A DNA stretch of 9,871 nt from Flavobacterium sp. (GCA_023253295.1 JALRGZ010000210.1:1-9871); one strand, 5' to 3'; positions 1 to 6,491 are shown, counted from the first letter of the stretch. Program-made: numbers and translations. The notes: generated by a model from the letters alone, not told the origin.

Positions 1-108
1 CCAATTCATGAATCCTTTATCACGTGATTTTTGTACCCAACCCGCAAGTGTAACTTCGGTATTAATATGTGAGGCGTTTAACTCGCCACAGTTATGACTT
101 CTATACAT
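1..108 (-). CDS. aspS: Aspartyl-tRNA synthetase, N-terminal fragment
   Basis: This is the first 36 codons of a minus-strand gene that runs off the left edge of the window. The translation begins MYRSHNCGELNASH and continues with a TLAGWVQKSRDKG segment. That is the start of the OB-fold anticodon-binding domain of bacterial-type AspRS, where the GWV..RRD/KSRDKG stretch is characteristic. The enzyme charges tRNA-Asp with aspartate in the cytoplasm. The start codon is the ATG at 108-106; the frame stays open to position 1 and the family normally starts at this point. No Shine-Dalgarno sequence is visible upstream, as is usual in Bacteroidota. The catalytic class II domain lies outside the window, so completeness cannot be judged. 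Confidence 0.93.
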   Translation of the reverse strand, partial: MYRSHNCGELNASHINTEVTLAGWVQKSRDKGFMNW

Positions 109-157
109 TATCGAAAAATTTAATTATTTGGTTTATAAGTCTAAAAAGACACGGCTG

Positions 158-165
158 CAAATTTA
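158..165 (-). promoter_or_regulatory. Candidate -7 element for aspS
   Basis: On the minus strand this reads TAAATTTG, an exact match to the Bacteroidota sigma-ABfr -7 consensus TAnnTTTG. It lies about 50 bases upstream of the aspS start codon, which would give a 5' leader of about 40-45 bases. I could not see a convincing TTG -33 element at the expected spacing, so this is a motif-based candidate only. Confidence 0.4.
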
Positions 166-305
166 GAACTAATTATGTACATTGAATTGAGAAAATTGAT
201 TTTTTAATACTTTGTATTATTTGCTTTTTTAAATTTCCAATGTTAAGTTTTTATGTAATGTTACTAAATTGTTATCAAAATGTTTTTTAAATGTAAATTA
301 TAATG

Positions 306-313
306 TAAATTTG
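306..313 (+). promoter_or_regulatory. Candidate -7 element for the MORN-like gene
   Basis: The sequence TAAATTTG matches the TAnnTTTG consensus and ends 29 bases before the start codon at 343. The implied leader is roughly 20 bases. No clear TTG -33 box is present at 19-21 bases upstream; the region there is only T-rich. The remaining sequence between 109 and 342 is AT-rich intergenic DNA between two divergent genes, and I see no other gene or structured element in it. Confidence 0.4.
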
Positions 314-342
314 ATAAAAGAAACCACTTAAAATTTTACATT

Positions 343-708
343 ATGAAAAAATATATAGTTATCGCAGCCGTTTTATTTACAGGGATGATTTTTGCACAAA
401 GCACAAAACCTATATTGGAACCTTATGGAAAAAAAGTAAAAGCAACTTATTTCTATGACAATGGTCAGGTGCAACAAGTAGGCTTCTTTGTAAAAGGGAA
501 ATTGGAAGGAACTTGGGTTTCTTTTGACGAAAACGGTAATAAAACAGCAATTGCCGAATATAAAAATGGAAAGAAAGTCGGAAAATGGTTTTTCTGGACA
601 GATGCCAGTGATAAAGGATTTGCAACTTTAAGTGAAGTTGATTATTCTAATAACCAAATTGCTTCTATAAAAAACTGGAAAAAAGAAGCAATCGTAAATG
701 TGGATTAA
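343..708 (+). CDS. Secreted MORN-like repeat protein (YwqK-like)
   Basis: This is a small exported protein of 121 residues. Residues 1-18 form a signal peptide (MKK, a hydrophobic core, then a FAQ cleavage region), so the mature protein starts near Q19. Residues 35-85 contain two or three degenerate MORN/YwqK-type repeats, recognisable as YDNGQVQQVGFF, then GKLEGTWVSFDENGN, then AEYKNGKKVGKWFFW. The rest, including an LSEVDYSNN segment, continues a similar strand-turn pattern. Related flavobacterial proteins exist, and I recall them sometimes carrying the unrelated name nicotinic acid mononucleotide adenylyltransferase. Nothing in this sequence resembles a nucleotidyltransferase (no HxGH motif), so I would not use that name. 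The molecular role is unknown. It is a single-gene unit, divergent from aspS, and ends at a strong hairpin. Confidence 0.82.
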   Translation: MKKYIVIAAVLFTGMIFAQSTKPILEPYGKKVKATYFYDNGQVQQVGFFVKGKLEGTWVSFDENGNKTAIAEYKNGKKVGKWFFWTDASDKGFATLSEVDYSNNQIASIKNWKKEAIVNVD

Positions 709-729
709 AAATTACAATTGTTAATTATG

Positions 730-765
730 AAAAAGGCTTTCCTGGATTTTTAGGAAAGCCTTTTT
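730..765. terminator. Bidirectional intrinsic terminator
   Basis: The arms AAAAAGGCTTTCCT (730-743) and AGGAAAGCCTTTTT (752-765) form a perfect 14-bp stem with an 8-base loop. On the plus strand it is followed by T residues to 767, and on the minus strand the A-rich left arm provides a T tract. It lies 21 bases after the stop of the plus-strand MORN-like gene and 9 bases after the stop of the minus-strand PepSY gene, so it can end both convergent transcripts. Confidence 0.92.
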
Positions 766-774
766 TTAATGGTG

Positions 775-2322
775 TTAATTTTGCTGTTTTGTATACAATT
801 TATAACTCGCATACAAAGTAATGGTTGAAAGTACAATCCAGAATACATCAATAAAAAAACTTTGAAATTGATGGTTGGTATAACTTATCCAAAACCAATT
901 TCCTGTTTTGATTCCGTTTGTAATTGGAATTAAAAATCCTAAAATACTTCCTGATAACAAACAAAATTGATTGGTAAATTGGTTGTTTTTCTTTAGAATA
1001 AAAAAGATACTCAAAAGTAGCCAACTTATAAAGTATACTGCATAGGTATTGTTTTGACCTAATGGAAACCAAATTTTAGCAACAATAAAACTCAAAGCAG
1101 TAACTGGAAGCATGCTTATACAAATTGCGAGATAAATATGAACGACTCCTTCGTTAAAGCGTCTTTTTTTCTCCGGCATGTTTTTCTTGTCGCGGGCTAC
1201 AAGCCAAATCATAACACCAGAGATAATTACAACACAACTTAAGATTCCTAACACAAAACTGATGATTTTTAGTCCATAGCCTCCGTAATCACCAAAATGA
1301 ATTCGGTATAAAATATTTTTTACACCATCTAAATAACTAGTTTTATCAAGCGGATTTTTTTTGATTACTGATTTACCAGTAGATACATTGAAAACTACTT
1401 CTCCAATACCTGTGAATTTTTTGTCATACTGTGTTTCTCCTTTTACGATAACTTGCATATTTGTGTCACCGTAATTTTGAATTTCTACACGAGTAATATT
1501 GAAATCATCCCAGTTTTTTTTAGTTGTAGTGACTATTTCGTTAATGCTAAAAGTTTTGGTGAGTGTTTTGTATTCAAATGGATAATCGTCACTGTAATAG
1601 CCTAATTCTTTGTATAATTTGTTTTGGTCTCCTTGATAGAGAAACTGAACACTTGGTGCTACAATTACTAATTTAATCATGAAGAAAGCACCTGTAACAG
1701 CATACACAAATTGGAAAGGTAAACCTAAAATTCCTAATGATGTATGGGCATCTGTCCACCAGATTTTTAATTTTTCTTTAGGTCTGAAAACATAAAAGTT
1801 AGAAATGATTTTTTTCCAATGCAATAAAACCCCTGTTACGATGGCAAACAAAAAGAATAAGGCAATAAATCCTGCCAAGTAGTAACCATAAGGATAGGGA
1901 ATTTGTGCTAGAAAATGCAAACGATAAATGAATTCGCCTAGATTATAAGATTCTTCATAAGTTGTTGTTTTGTATGTCGAATTATTCAATATTAAATATT
2001 GTGATTCTTTCCCTTTTTTAGAAGCTAAAGTCTCTTTTGATGCTTCTAAAGAAATTGCTGTACTATGTTCGTTTTGAGGGTTGAAAAAACTAATTTTTCG
2101 GCCATGCAGTTCATAAGAGCTATCCAATACTTTTAGAGCCTGATCAAAATTTAGTTGTATTTTATTATTTACCGTAGTGGATTTTCCTCTTTCCCAGGCA
2201 GCAATATCTTCTTTAAAGAAAGAAAATGAACCTGCGAAAAAAATCACGTATAAGACGACACTGATGACGATTCCGCTGATAGTATGCGTATTGAAAAAAA
2301 TATTGTAATTTCTATTGCTCAT
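775..2322 (-). CDS. PepSY-associated TM protein (PiuB/FoxB-like)
   Basis: This 515-residue inner-membrane protein is of the PepSY-TM family. A first membrane helix (about 14-36) carries the family's NTHTISGI motif. A periplasmic stretch (37-135) follows, then helices at about 147-168 and 195-220, a second periplasmic region (225-340) containing a PepSY-like segment, a helix at 350-376, and a C-terminal set of about four helices (393-416, 427-444, 453-470, 488-508). Histidines at membrane borders (H13, H136, H168, H193, H342, H395) suit the heme ligation known for FoxB-type siderophore reductases, though I cannot assign individual ligands. The gene is the last of the siderophore-receptor operon, starting 19 bases after the DUF3649-like gene. 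Likely role: reductive release of iron from an imported siderophore, or another inner-membrane step of iron uptake. The family call is firm; the reaction is inferred. Confidence 0.88.
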   Translation of the reverse strand: MSNRNYNIFFNTHTISGIVISVVLYVIFFAGSFSFFKEDIAAWERGKSTTVNNKIQLNFDQALKVLDSSYELHGRKISFFNPQNEHSTAISLEASKETLASKKGKESQYLILNNSTYKTTTYEESYNLGEFIYRLHFLAQIPYPYGYYLAGFIALFFLFAIVTGVLLHWKKIISNFYVFRPKEKLKIWWTDAHTSLGILGLPFQFVYAVTGAFFMIKLVIVAPSVQFLYQGDQNKLYKELGYYSDDYPFEYKTLTKTFSINEIVTTTKKNWDDFNITRVEIQNYGDTNMQVIVKGETQYDKKFTGIGEVVFNVSTGKSVIKKNPLDKTSYLDGVKNILYRIHFGDYGGYGLKIISFVLGILSCVVIISGVMIWLVARDKKNMPEKKRRFNEGVVHIYLAICISMLPVTALSFIVAKIWFPLGQNNTYAVYFISWLLLSIFFILKKNNQFTNQFCLLSGSILGFLIPITNGIKTGNWFWISYTNHQFQSFFIDVFWIVLSTITLYASYKLYTKQQN

Positions 2323-2341
2323 GATTTATTTTGCTATTGAA

Positions 2342-2626
2342 TTATGAGTTTACCCCAAAAAAGATGCCTAGAAAAAGGATGGTTAGTCCTAAATAGATTA
2401 GCCAGATTTTCCAACCATTTTTAGCTAAAAAAGCAATAACCATAAGTATTACCCAAAGAATAAAACCGCTAAATGCCATAGTAATAACAACATCAGCCCT
2501 GTTAAACAGAGTGGTTAAAGCTAAGTGAAAGCTCATAGAAACTAAATAACCTCCTAAAATTGCGGCTGTTATTTTGGCAAAACGTTGCCATTTGCATTGG
2601 GTTAAATATTTTGGATTTGCTGGCAT
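2342..2626 (-). CDS. Small membrane protein, DUF3649-like iron uptake
   Basis: This 94-residue protein has three predicted membrane helices (about 17-40, 47-68 and 73-91). The short N-terminal tail is hydrophilic, with KYLTQCKWQRF before the first helix. The pattern AAILGGYLVS in helix 1, a short loop ending in a second helix, and FLAKNGWKIW before helix 3 resembles the DUF3649 family. In Proteobacteria that family is encoded beside DUF3325 and PepSY-TM genes in TonB-receptor operons. The gene is third in its operon, 9 bases after the DUF3325-like gene and 19 bases before the PepSY gene, so it is almost certainly co-transcribed. Its biochemical role is not known. A supporting subunit of the PepSY protein is a reasonable guess from context. 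The assignment rests on pattern, size and gene order, not on a profile search. Confidence 0.77.
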   Translation of the reverse strand: MPANPKYLTQCKWQRFAKITAAILGGYLVSMSFHLALTTLFNRADVVITMAFSGFILWVILMVIAFLAKNGWKIWLIYLGLTILFLGIFFGVNS

Positions 2627-2635
2627 TGATTGTTT

Positions 2636-2965
2636 TTAGTTTAAAATTTCAATAAGAATAGCCAGGAAAAAAAGCCCTAGTACTAATTTATAATTGATGA
2701 TTTTTAACGGAGTTAAAACTATAATTAAACTACCGATAGTCATCAGTTGAAAGAAATAGATAAGACTTGAAACACCAATGGCTTTTAAGCTGATTAGTAA
2801 ACCATAAGCTAGAGCTAATATTCCTACTCCAAGCAATCTTGAAGGTCTTGGATTTTGTTGAATCCATCTTTCTACCTGTAAGTTACTCATCAGGGTTGCT
2901 TTTTTGGAAGTATTGTATAAAATATATAAACCCAAAAATATGTTTAGACTAATAAATGCAATCAT
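2636..2965 (-). CDS. Small membrane protein, DUF3325-like
   Basis: This 109-residue protein has four predicted membrane helices (about 2-17, 43-61, 65-84 and 91-107). A cytoplasmic-type loop between helices 1 and 2 is rich in charged and polar residues (NTSKKATLMSNLQVERW, then NPRPSRLL). A short first helix, a basic loop with an R-x-S-R-like segment and three closely packed helices are what I expect of DUF3325, a family found in siderophore-uptake operons. The gene starts 25 bases after the receptor stop, and a purine-rich CTGGGA lies just before the ATG. The DUF3649-like gene follows 9 bases later. The function is unknown; the gene order argues for a role in iron acquisition at the inner membrane. 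The family assignment is by pattern and context. Confidence 0.75.
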   Translation of the reverse strand: MIAFISLNIFLGLYILYNTSKKATLMSNLQVERWIQQNPRPSRLLGVGILALAYGLLISLKAIGVSSLIYFFQLMTIGSLIIVLTPLKIINYKLVLGLFFLAILIEILN

Positions 2966-2990
2966 AATTCCCAGTATTATGTTTCAGTAT

Positions 2991-5453
2991 TTAAAATTTG
3001 TAGGAGAAACTAGCTGTAGCACTTCTCATGTTCCTAGGATGAACAGTAGACCATCCGTCATAAGTGTCCACATTAGCAATGTTATCTAATTTTAATGTTA
3101 AATTGAATTTGTCAGTTTCATAAAAAAGTGAAGAATTTAATACTGTGTACTGCGGAATTTTAAAAGTTCCCGTTACTGCTCCGTGTGTAATTTTATTTTC
3201 TCCCGAATAATTTCCTCCAAATCCAAATCCAAATCCTCTTAAAGTATTTTTTTGAAAACGGTAACTTGCCCATAAATTTGCTGTATTATAAGCTCCGGCA
3301 CTGGTTGGTCTGTAACCTACAGTGTTAGCATCTCCTCTTGTTACGCCTGCGTCTACATAGCTGTATCCAGCCACAATGTTTAATCCTGTTACAGGATTGG
3401 CTATAATTTCTGCCTCTAAACCTTGGTTGTTTTGTGCACCATCCTGATAATAAGTAATATCAGTAGCTGAATTACGGATATTGTAAACTCTGTCAGTAAC
3501 TTGAATGTTGTAGTAGCTAAGAACAGCATACAATTTGTCTTTAAATAAATTTAATTTTGTTCCTATTTCCAATTGATCAGCATGTTCCGGATTAAAAACA
3601 CGCTGTGTTCGGGTAGTTCCATTAATGTCTTCAGCTGGAGCCACATTTGTAAATCCATTCATATAGTTAGCAAAAAGAGAAATTTTATCCAAAATAGGTT
3701 GGTACACTATTCCAAATTTTGGTGAAAAGGCGGTTTGATTATATGCACCATTTTGTGCATTCATGAATCTGTCAATTCGTAAACTTGCCATGGCAGATAA
3801 ATTGGGTAAAAAGTTAATTACATCAGAGATATACGCACTATATACTTCCTGTTTGGTTTTACTGTTATTTACTGTTGCGCTTGCTAATAAAGCATCTGTT
3901 GCTACTTGACTTAGTTTGCCGTTATCACCTGATTTGATATATTTAGCCGGATCATTAATGCCAAAAATATTTTCATTTACAGTTTGTAAGTTATCATTTC
4001 CAATATATACATATCCATTAAGAATATATCCTGTTCCGTTGTCAATAATCTGACGATTGAAATAATCTAAACCTACTATAATTCTGTTCCTCAAATTCCC
4101 AATTTTAAAATCGCCAATGAAGTTCTGTTGAATATCAGTGGCTAAAGTAGTAGAGTTTTGATAATTGAGATAACGACCAAATACAACTCCATCAGTAATG
4201 GCTGGAAATGCAGTTGTGCCTTCAAATAAATAACTGTAATATCCCTGAGACTTTGCTGATGTTTTGGAAATTGCCGTTTGAGAAGTCCAGAAGTCATTTA
4301 TTTTATAAAACATCTGACCTTGTAAATTGAATGAAGGAGTTTTAATTGATAACTGATTGCTGGTGTAGGAACGCTTGTTGTCATATCCTAGTTCGTTTAT
4401 ATTATGAACTTTTAATGCGCTGGAACGTGTTAAGAATAACATTGTAGGGTTAGTAGCTTCATTATTTAAAAATTCTGTGTTGATTAGAAATGATAGTCGA
4501 TCAGATGCTTTGAAAGATAAGGTAGGGGCAACAAAGAATGCTTTTCTAAATCCGGCATCCTGAAAACTATTTTCACTGTGATAAGCGGTGTTAATTCTGA
4601 AATTAACCGATTTGTCTTCGTTTAGAGGGGTGTTCACATCGGCAGTTACACGGTTTAATCCATAAGATCCTGTAGTGTAATTTAGTTCTCCACCAAAATG
4701 ATCATATGGTGTTTTTGTAGTAATGTTGATTAAACCTCCATAAGATACTATTGTACTTCCAAATAGAGTTCCGGAGGGACCTTTAATAACTTCAATTTTT
4801 TCAATGTTTGCCGGGTCTAAACTTCCATTAGATAAACCTGGTAAACCGTTTAAGGCTCTTGGTTGTACTGAAAAACCTCTTAACGAAAAGTATCCGGCAC
4901 CATCACTTCCACGCCCTGTTGATGCCCAAAGAGGTTGAATACCAGGAGCGTTTTTTAAAGCATCATCTATATTGGTTACCACCTGTTCTTTTAATAAATC
5001 AGAAGTTATTGTTGTATATACTTGCGGGTTCTCAAGGTTTTTAAGGGGTAATTTTGCTATTTGTTGATTTTCTTTCTTCGCAAAATTATTTTTTTTACGA
5101 TTATTGATAATTACTTCTGTAAGAGCTTCCGAATTAGATTCAATTGTACAATTTTGAAGGTTTTCCTGACCTTGGACCAGATGGATTTTTAGTTCTTTTG
5201 TTGTATAACCAATGGCAGAAATTTTTAAAATATAAGATCCCGGTTTGATATTCTTTATTTTATAGTTTCCTTTTGAGTCAGTTATTGTTCCAAACCGGGT
5301 TCCTTTAAGAGTTACTGAAATATTTTCCGGAGCTTGATGGTCGTTTAATGTAATTTGTCCTTTGATACTTGCTCTTTCTTGTGACCAAGCAGTGGTTGAA
5401 AATAATAGTATGTATAGTAAACTTAGTGTGGGTAGAATAAATTTTGCTTTCAT
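2991..5453 (-). CDS. TonB-dependent siderophore-type receptor
   Basis: This 820-residue outer-membrane receptor imports a ferric siderophore or similar iron complex using TonB energy. Residues 1-24 are a signal peptide (cleavage near AWS-QERAS). Residues 27-108 form a carboxypeptidase-regulatory-like domain, with the SIKGQITL start and the DSKGNYKIKNIKPGSYIL core. TEVIINN (112-118) is a probable TonB box. The plug spans about 140-250 (DDALKNAPGIQP, SLRGF, then IEKIEVIKGPSGTLFGS followed by GGLINITTK). The rest is the barrel, ending in SYKF with the terminal aromatic residue needed for outer-membrane insertion. The frame extends 19 codons upstream to 5510, but the ATG at 5453 gives a clean signal peptide, and the extension would cross the promoter and operator, so I choose 5453. 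It is the first gene of the operon with the DUF3325-, DUF3649- and PepSY-like genes. The substrate cannot be read from the sequence. Confidence 0.93.
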   Translation of the reverse strand: MKAKFILPTLSLLYILLFSTTAWSQERASIKGQITLNDHQAPENISVTLKGTRFGTITDSKGNYKIKNIKPGSYILKISAIGYTTKELKIHLVQGQENLQNCTIESNSEALTEVIINNRKKNNFAKKENQQIAKLPLKNLENPQVYTTITSDLLKEQVVTNIDDALKNAPGIQPLWASTGRGSDGAGYFSLRGFSVQPRALNGLPGLSNGSLDPANIEKIEVIKGPSGTLFGSTIVSYGGLINITTKTPYDHFGGELNYTTGSYGLNRVTADVNTPLNEDKSVNFRINTAYHSENSFQDAGFRKAFFVAPTLSFKASDRLSFLINTEFLNNEATNPTMLFLTRSSALKVHNINELGYDNKRSYTSNQLSIKTPSFNLQGQMFYKINDFWTSQTAISKTSAKSQGYYSYLFEGTTAFPAITDGVVFGRYLNYQNSTTLATDIQQNFIGDFKIGNLRNRIIVGLDYFNRQIIDNGTGYILNGYVYIGNDNLQTVNENIFGINDPAKYIKSGDNGKLSQVATDALLASATVNNSKTKQEVYSAYISDVINFLPNLSAMASLRIDRFMNAQNGAYNQTAFSPKFGIVYQPILDKISLFANYMNGFTNVAPAEDINGTTRTQRVFNPEHADQLEIGTKLNLFKDKLYAVLSYYNIQVTDRVYNIRNSATDITYYQDGAQNNQGLEAEIIANPVTGLNIVAGYSYVDAGVTRGDANTVGYRPTSAGAYNTANLWASYRFQKNTLRGFGFGFGGNYSGENKITHGAVTGTFKIPQYTVLNSSLFYETDKFNLTLKLDNIANVDTYDGWSTVHPRNMRSATASFSYKF

Positions 5454-5454
5454 G

Positions 5455-5477
5455 TTATTTAGAATGATTTTTAATAA
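5455..5477 (-). promoter_or_regulatory. Fur-like operator, promoter-proximal
   Basis: This is a 23-base imperfect palindrome. On the plus strand the left half is TTATTTAGAAT, the centre is G (5466), and the right half is ATTTTTAATAA. The halves agree at 9 of 11 paired positions. The half-site resembles the 7-1-7 type Fur box, here with a TAGAAT core. It lies one base upstream of the receptor start codon and would overlap the transcription start of the candidate promoter at 5480-5511. Iron-loaded Fur bound here should block transcription. Binding is inferred; only the palindrome is seen. Confidence 0.66.
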
Positions 5478-5479
5478 AG

Positions 5480-5511
5480 CAAAAATAGGTTCTAAAAATT
5501 TAGCAAACAAA
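5480..5511 (-). promoter_or_regulatory. Promoter of the siderophore receptor operon
   Basis: Read on the minus strand, TTTG at 5511-5508 is followed by a 20-base spacer and TATTTTTG at 5487-5480. This matches the Bacteroidota primary-sigma consensus TTTG, n19-21, TAnnTTTG. Transcription would start near 5475 and leave a leader of about 20 bases. An alternative -7 match, TAAATTTG at 5515-5508, has no good -33 partner. Fur-like palindromes flank this promoter on both sides. Confidence 0.62.
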
Positions 5512-5512
5512 T

Positions 5513-5535
5513 TTATTTTTATTTATTCTAAATAA
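5513..5535 (-). promoter_or_regulatory. Fur-like operator, promoter-distal
   Basis: This is a second 23-base imperfect palindrome with the same half-site. On the plus strand the right half is ATTCTAAATAA (5525-5535), the exact reverse complement of TTATTTAGAAT at the proximal site. The left half is TTATTTTTATT and matches at 8 of 11 positions. The centres of the two palindromes are 58 bases apart. It lies just upstream of the -33 element. Two sharing half-sites around one promoter raise confidence in both. Confidence 0.62.
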
Positions 5536-5699
5536 GTTTTGTAAAAAAATAATTTCACCTTTTAAGTGGTTTAAAACAAGCTATATGAGGAATTTGTAGA
5601 ATATGTTTTTTATCTACTGAAGATTGTTTTTTACGGGCGTTAATTAGAAATAATTTGATAGTTATTTTTGATTTAATTAATTGTTATTCAGTTATTTGT

Positions 5700-5729
5700 T
5701 TGTTGTTGGGTGCTTTTTTTGTAAATTTA
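5700..5729 (+). promoter_or_regulatory. Candidate promoter of the AhpD-like gene
   Basis: TTG at 5700-5702, a 19-base spacer and TAAATTTA at 5722-5729 approach the Bacteroidota consensus, with the last base of the -7 element off. It would give a leader of about 55-60 bases before the start at 5793. Several overlapping TTG triplets make the exact -33 position uncertain. Confidence 0.42.
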
Positions 5730-5792
5730 TAGGTCAAAATTTTATGAAAGCCAGATTGTAAAATTTAAAATAATTTTTAAAATCAATTAGAA

Positions 5793-6203
5793 ATGGCAAT
5801 AGCAAGAAATCGTTCAGAAGTAGAAGCCGAAATCAGGGAGTATTTGGGTGTCGTTCCGGGATTTATGAAAGGTATTCCCGAAGCTTATTTAGATTTTGAA
5901 TGGGAATTATTTAAAAGTCTTCAATTAGGAGAAACTCTTATTCCTAATAAATACAAAGAATTAATGGGGGTTGCCCTACATTCAGAAACTAAATGCAGAT
6001 ATTGCACATTGTTCCATACAGAGACAGCAAAACTTTTTGGTGCAACTGATGCAGAAATACAGGAAGCGGCTCATTATGCAAAAATGTCGCTTGGATGGAG
6101 TGCCTATCTTAATGGCATGCAAACCGATTATGATGAGTTTGCAGGCGAATTGAAACAGATAGGTAATTATGTAAAAGAAAATATGGCTCAACATGCACAT
6201 TGA
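5793..6203 (+). CDS. AhpD/carboxymuconolactone decarboxylase family protein
   Basis: This 136-residue cytoplasmic protein is of the AhpD-like fold. Residues 50-115 carry the signature: E65, then C68-R-Y-C71, then H75, in the order ExxCxxCxxxH used by AhpD-type peroxidase partners for thiol redox chemistry and proton relay. The following helices (KLFGATDAEIQEAAHYAKMS) and the GWSAYLNG segment are typical of the family. The N-terminal part (10-48, VPGFMKGIPEAYLDFEWELF) resembles the helix pair that precedes the core in stand-alone members. A thiol-peroxidase or alkylhydroperoxidase-type role is likely, but the substrate and reducing partner are unknown, and no AhpC or lipoamide protein is encoded nearby. 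No Shine-Dalgarno sequence precedes the ATG. The last 11 bases overlap the next gene, implying translational coupling. The gene is divergent from the iron operon, so a link to iron or oxidative stress is possible but not shown. Confidence 0.9.
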   Translation: MAIARNRSEVEAEIREYLGVVPGFMKGIPEAYLDFEWELFKSLQLGETLIPNKYKELMGVALHSETKCRYCTLFHTETAKLFGATDAEIQEAAHYAKMSLGWSAYLNGMQTDYDEFAGELKQIGNYVKENMAQHAH

Positions 6204-6393
6204 GAAAAAAAATAATCTGGTTTTTCATATTGCACTCAGCGGTTATGAGTTAGCAACTCTAATTTCAGCTGCACGCTGGGTAGCTGAAGGCGCCAAAGGC
6301 GAACTTACAGCAGAAGCAATTCAACAGTTGAAACAGGTAGTTGCCAACTATGATAAAGCAGCCGATAAGCTTACAGAACGGGAATCAAAATGA
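6193..6393 (+). CDS. Small uncharacterised protein coupled to AhpD-like gene
   Basis: I do not recognise this 66-residue protein. It has no signal peptide or membrane helix. It seems to comprise a short strand-like start (NNLVFHIALSG), a helix (YELATLISAARWVAEG) and a longer helix (TAEAIQQLKQVVANYDKAADKL), which suggests a small soluble helical protein that may bind a partner. The ATG at 6193 lies inside the last codons of the AhpD-like gene, in another frame, with an 11-base overlap typical of coupled genes. Residue use (many A, E, K and Q in amphipathic order) looks like genuine coding sequence rather than chance. A hairpin terminator overlaps the stop codon, which supports this as the end of the transcript. 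The start is not fully certain, because no other in-frame ATG or clear ribosome site helps to decide. Confidence 0.72.
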   Translation: MHIEKKNNLVFHIALSGYELATLISAARWVAEGAKGELTAEAIQQLKQVVANYDKAADKLTERESK

Positions 6394-6424
6394 GGAGTTT
6401 CTTTATTTTGATTCTCGTTTTTTT
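6379..6424 (+). terminator. Intrinsic terminator overlapping a stop codon
   Basis: The left arm CGGGAATCAAAAT (6379-6391) pairs with ATTTTGATTCTCG (6405-6417) to form 13 pairs including one G-T wobble, with a 13-base loop, followed by seven T residues (6418-6424). The left arm contains the last four codons and the first base of the TGA stop of the 66-residue protein. It ends the AhpD-like two-gene transcript. Confidence 0.82.
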
Positions 6425-6491
6425 ATGAAAATTCGATAAGTAACAGGGAATACTTTTTGCTTAATGGGTTATACTTGACTTTATAAAACGA

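Larger units (their letters stand above)
5454..5792. other. Divergent intergenic control region
   Basis: These 339 bases separate the minus-strand receptor operon from the plus-strand AhpD-like gene and are very AT-rich. The receptor side holds two Fur-like palindromes and a promoter within about 80 bases of the start codon. The AhpD-like side holds a possible promoter near 5700-5729. The middle (about 5540-5690) contains T- and A-rich runs and no reading frame, RNA gene or hairpin that I can support. Confidence 0.7.

Noticed and set aside
321..333. A 13-base string AAACCACTTAAAA repeated in inverted orientation at 5560-5572
   Set aside because: A match of this length in AT-rich DNA is expected about once or more by chance in a window of this size, and neither copy shows extended similarity or a shared position relative to a gene.
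2904..3089. Open frame of 61 codons on the plus strand across the junction of receptor and DUF3325-like gene
   Set aside because: It overlaps two well-supported genes in antisense and shows no domain or promoter of its own.
5454..5510. The 19-codon N-terminal extension of the receptor frame up to 5510
   Set aside because: Starting at 5453 gives a standard signal peptide, while the extension would cover the promoter -7 element and the proximal Fur-like palindrome.
5982..6200. Open frame of 72 codons on the minus strand across the AhpD-like gene
   Set aside because: It mirrors a gene with a clear CxxC catalytic motif and has the cysteine- and phenylalanine-rich composition typical of an antisense shadow.
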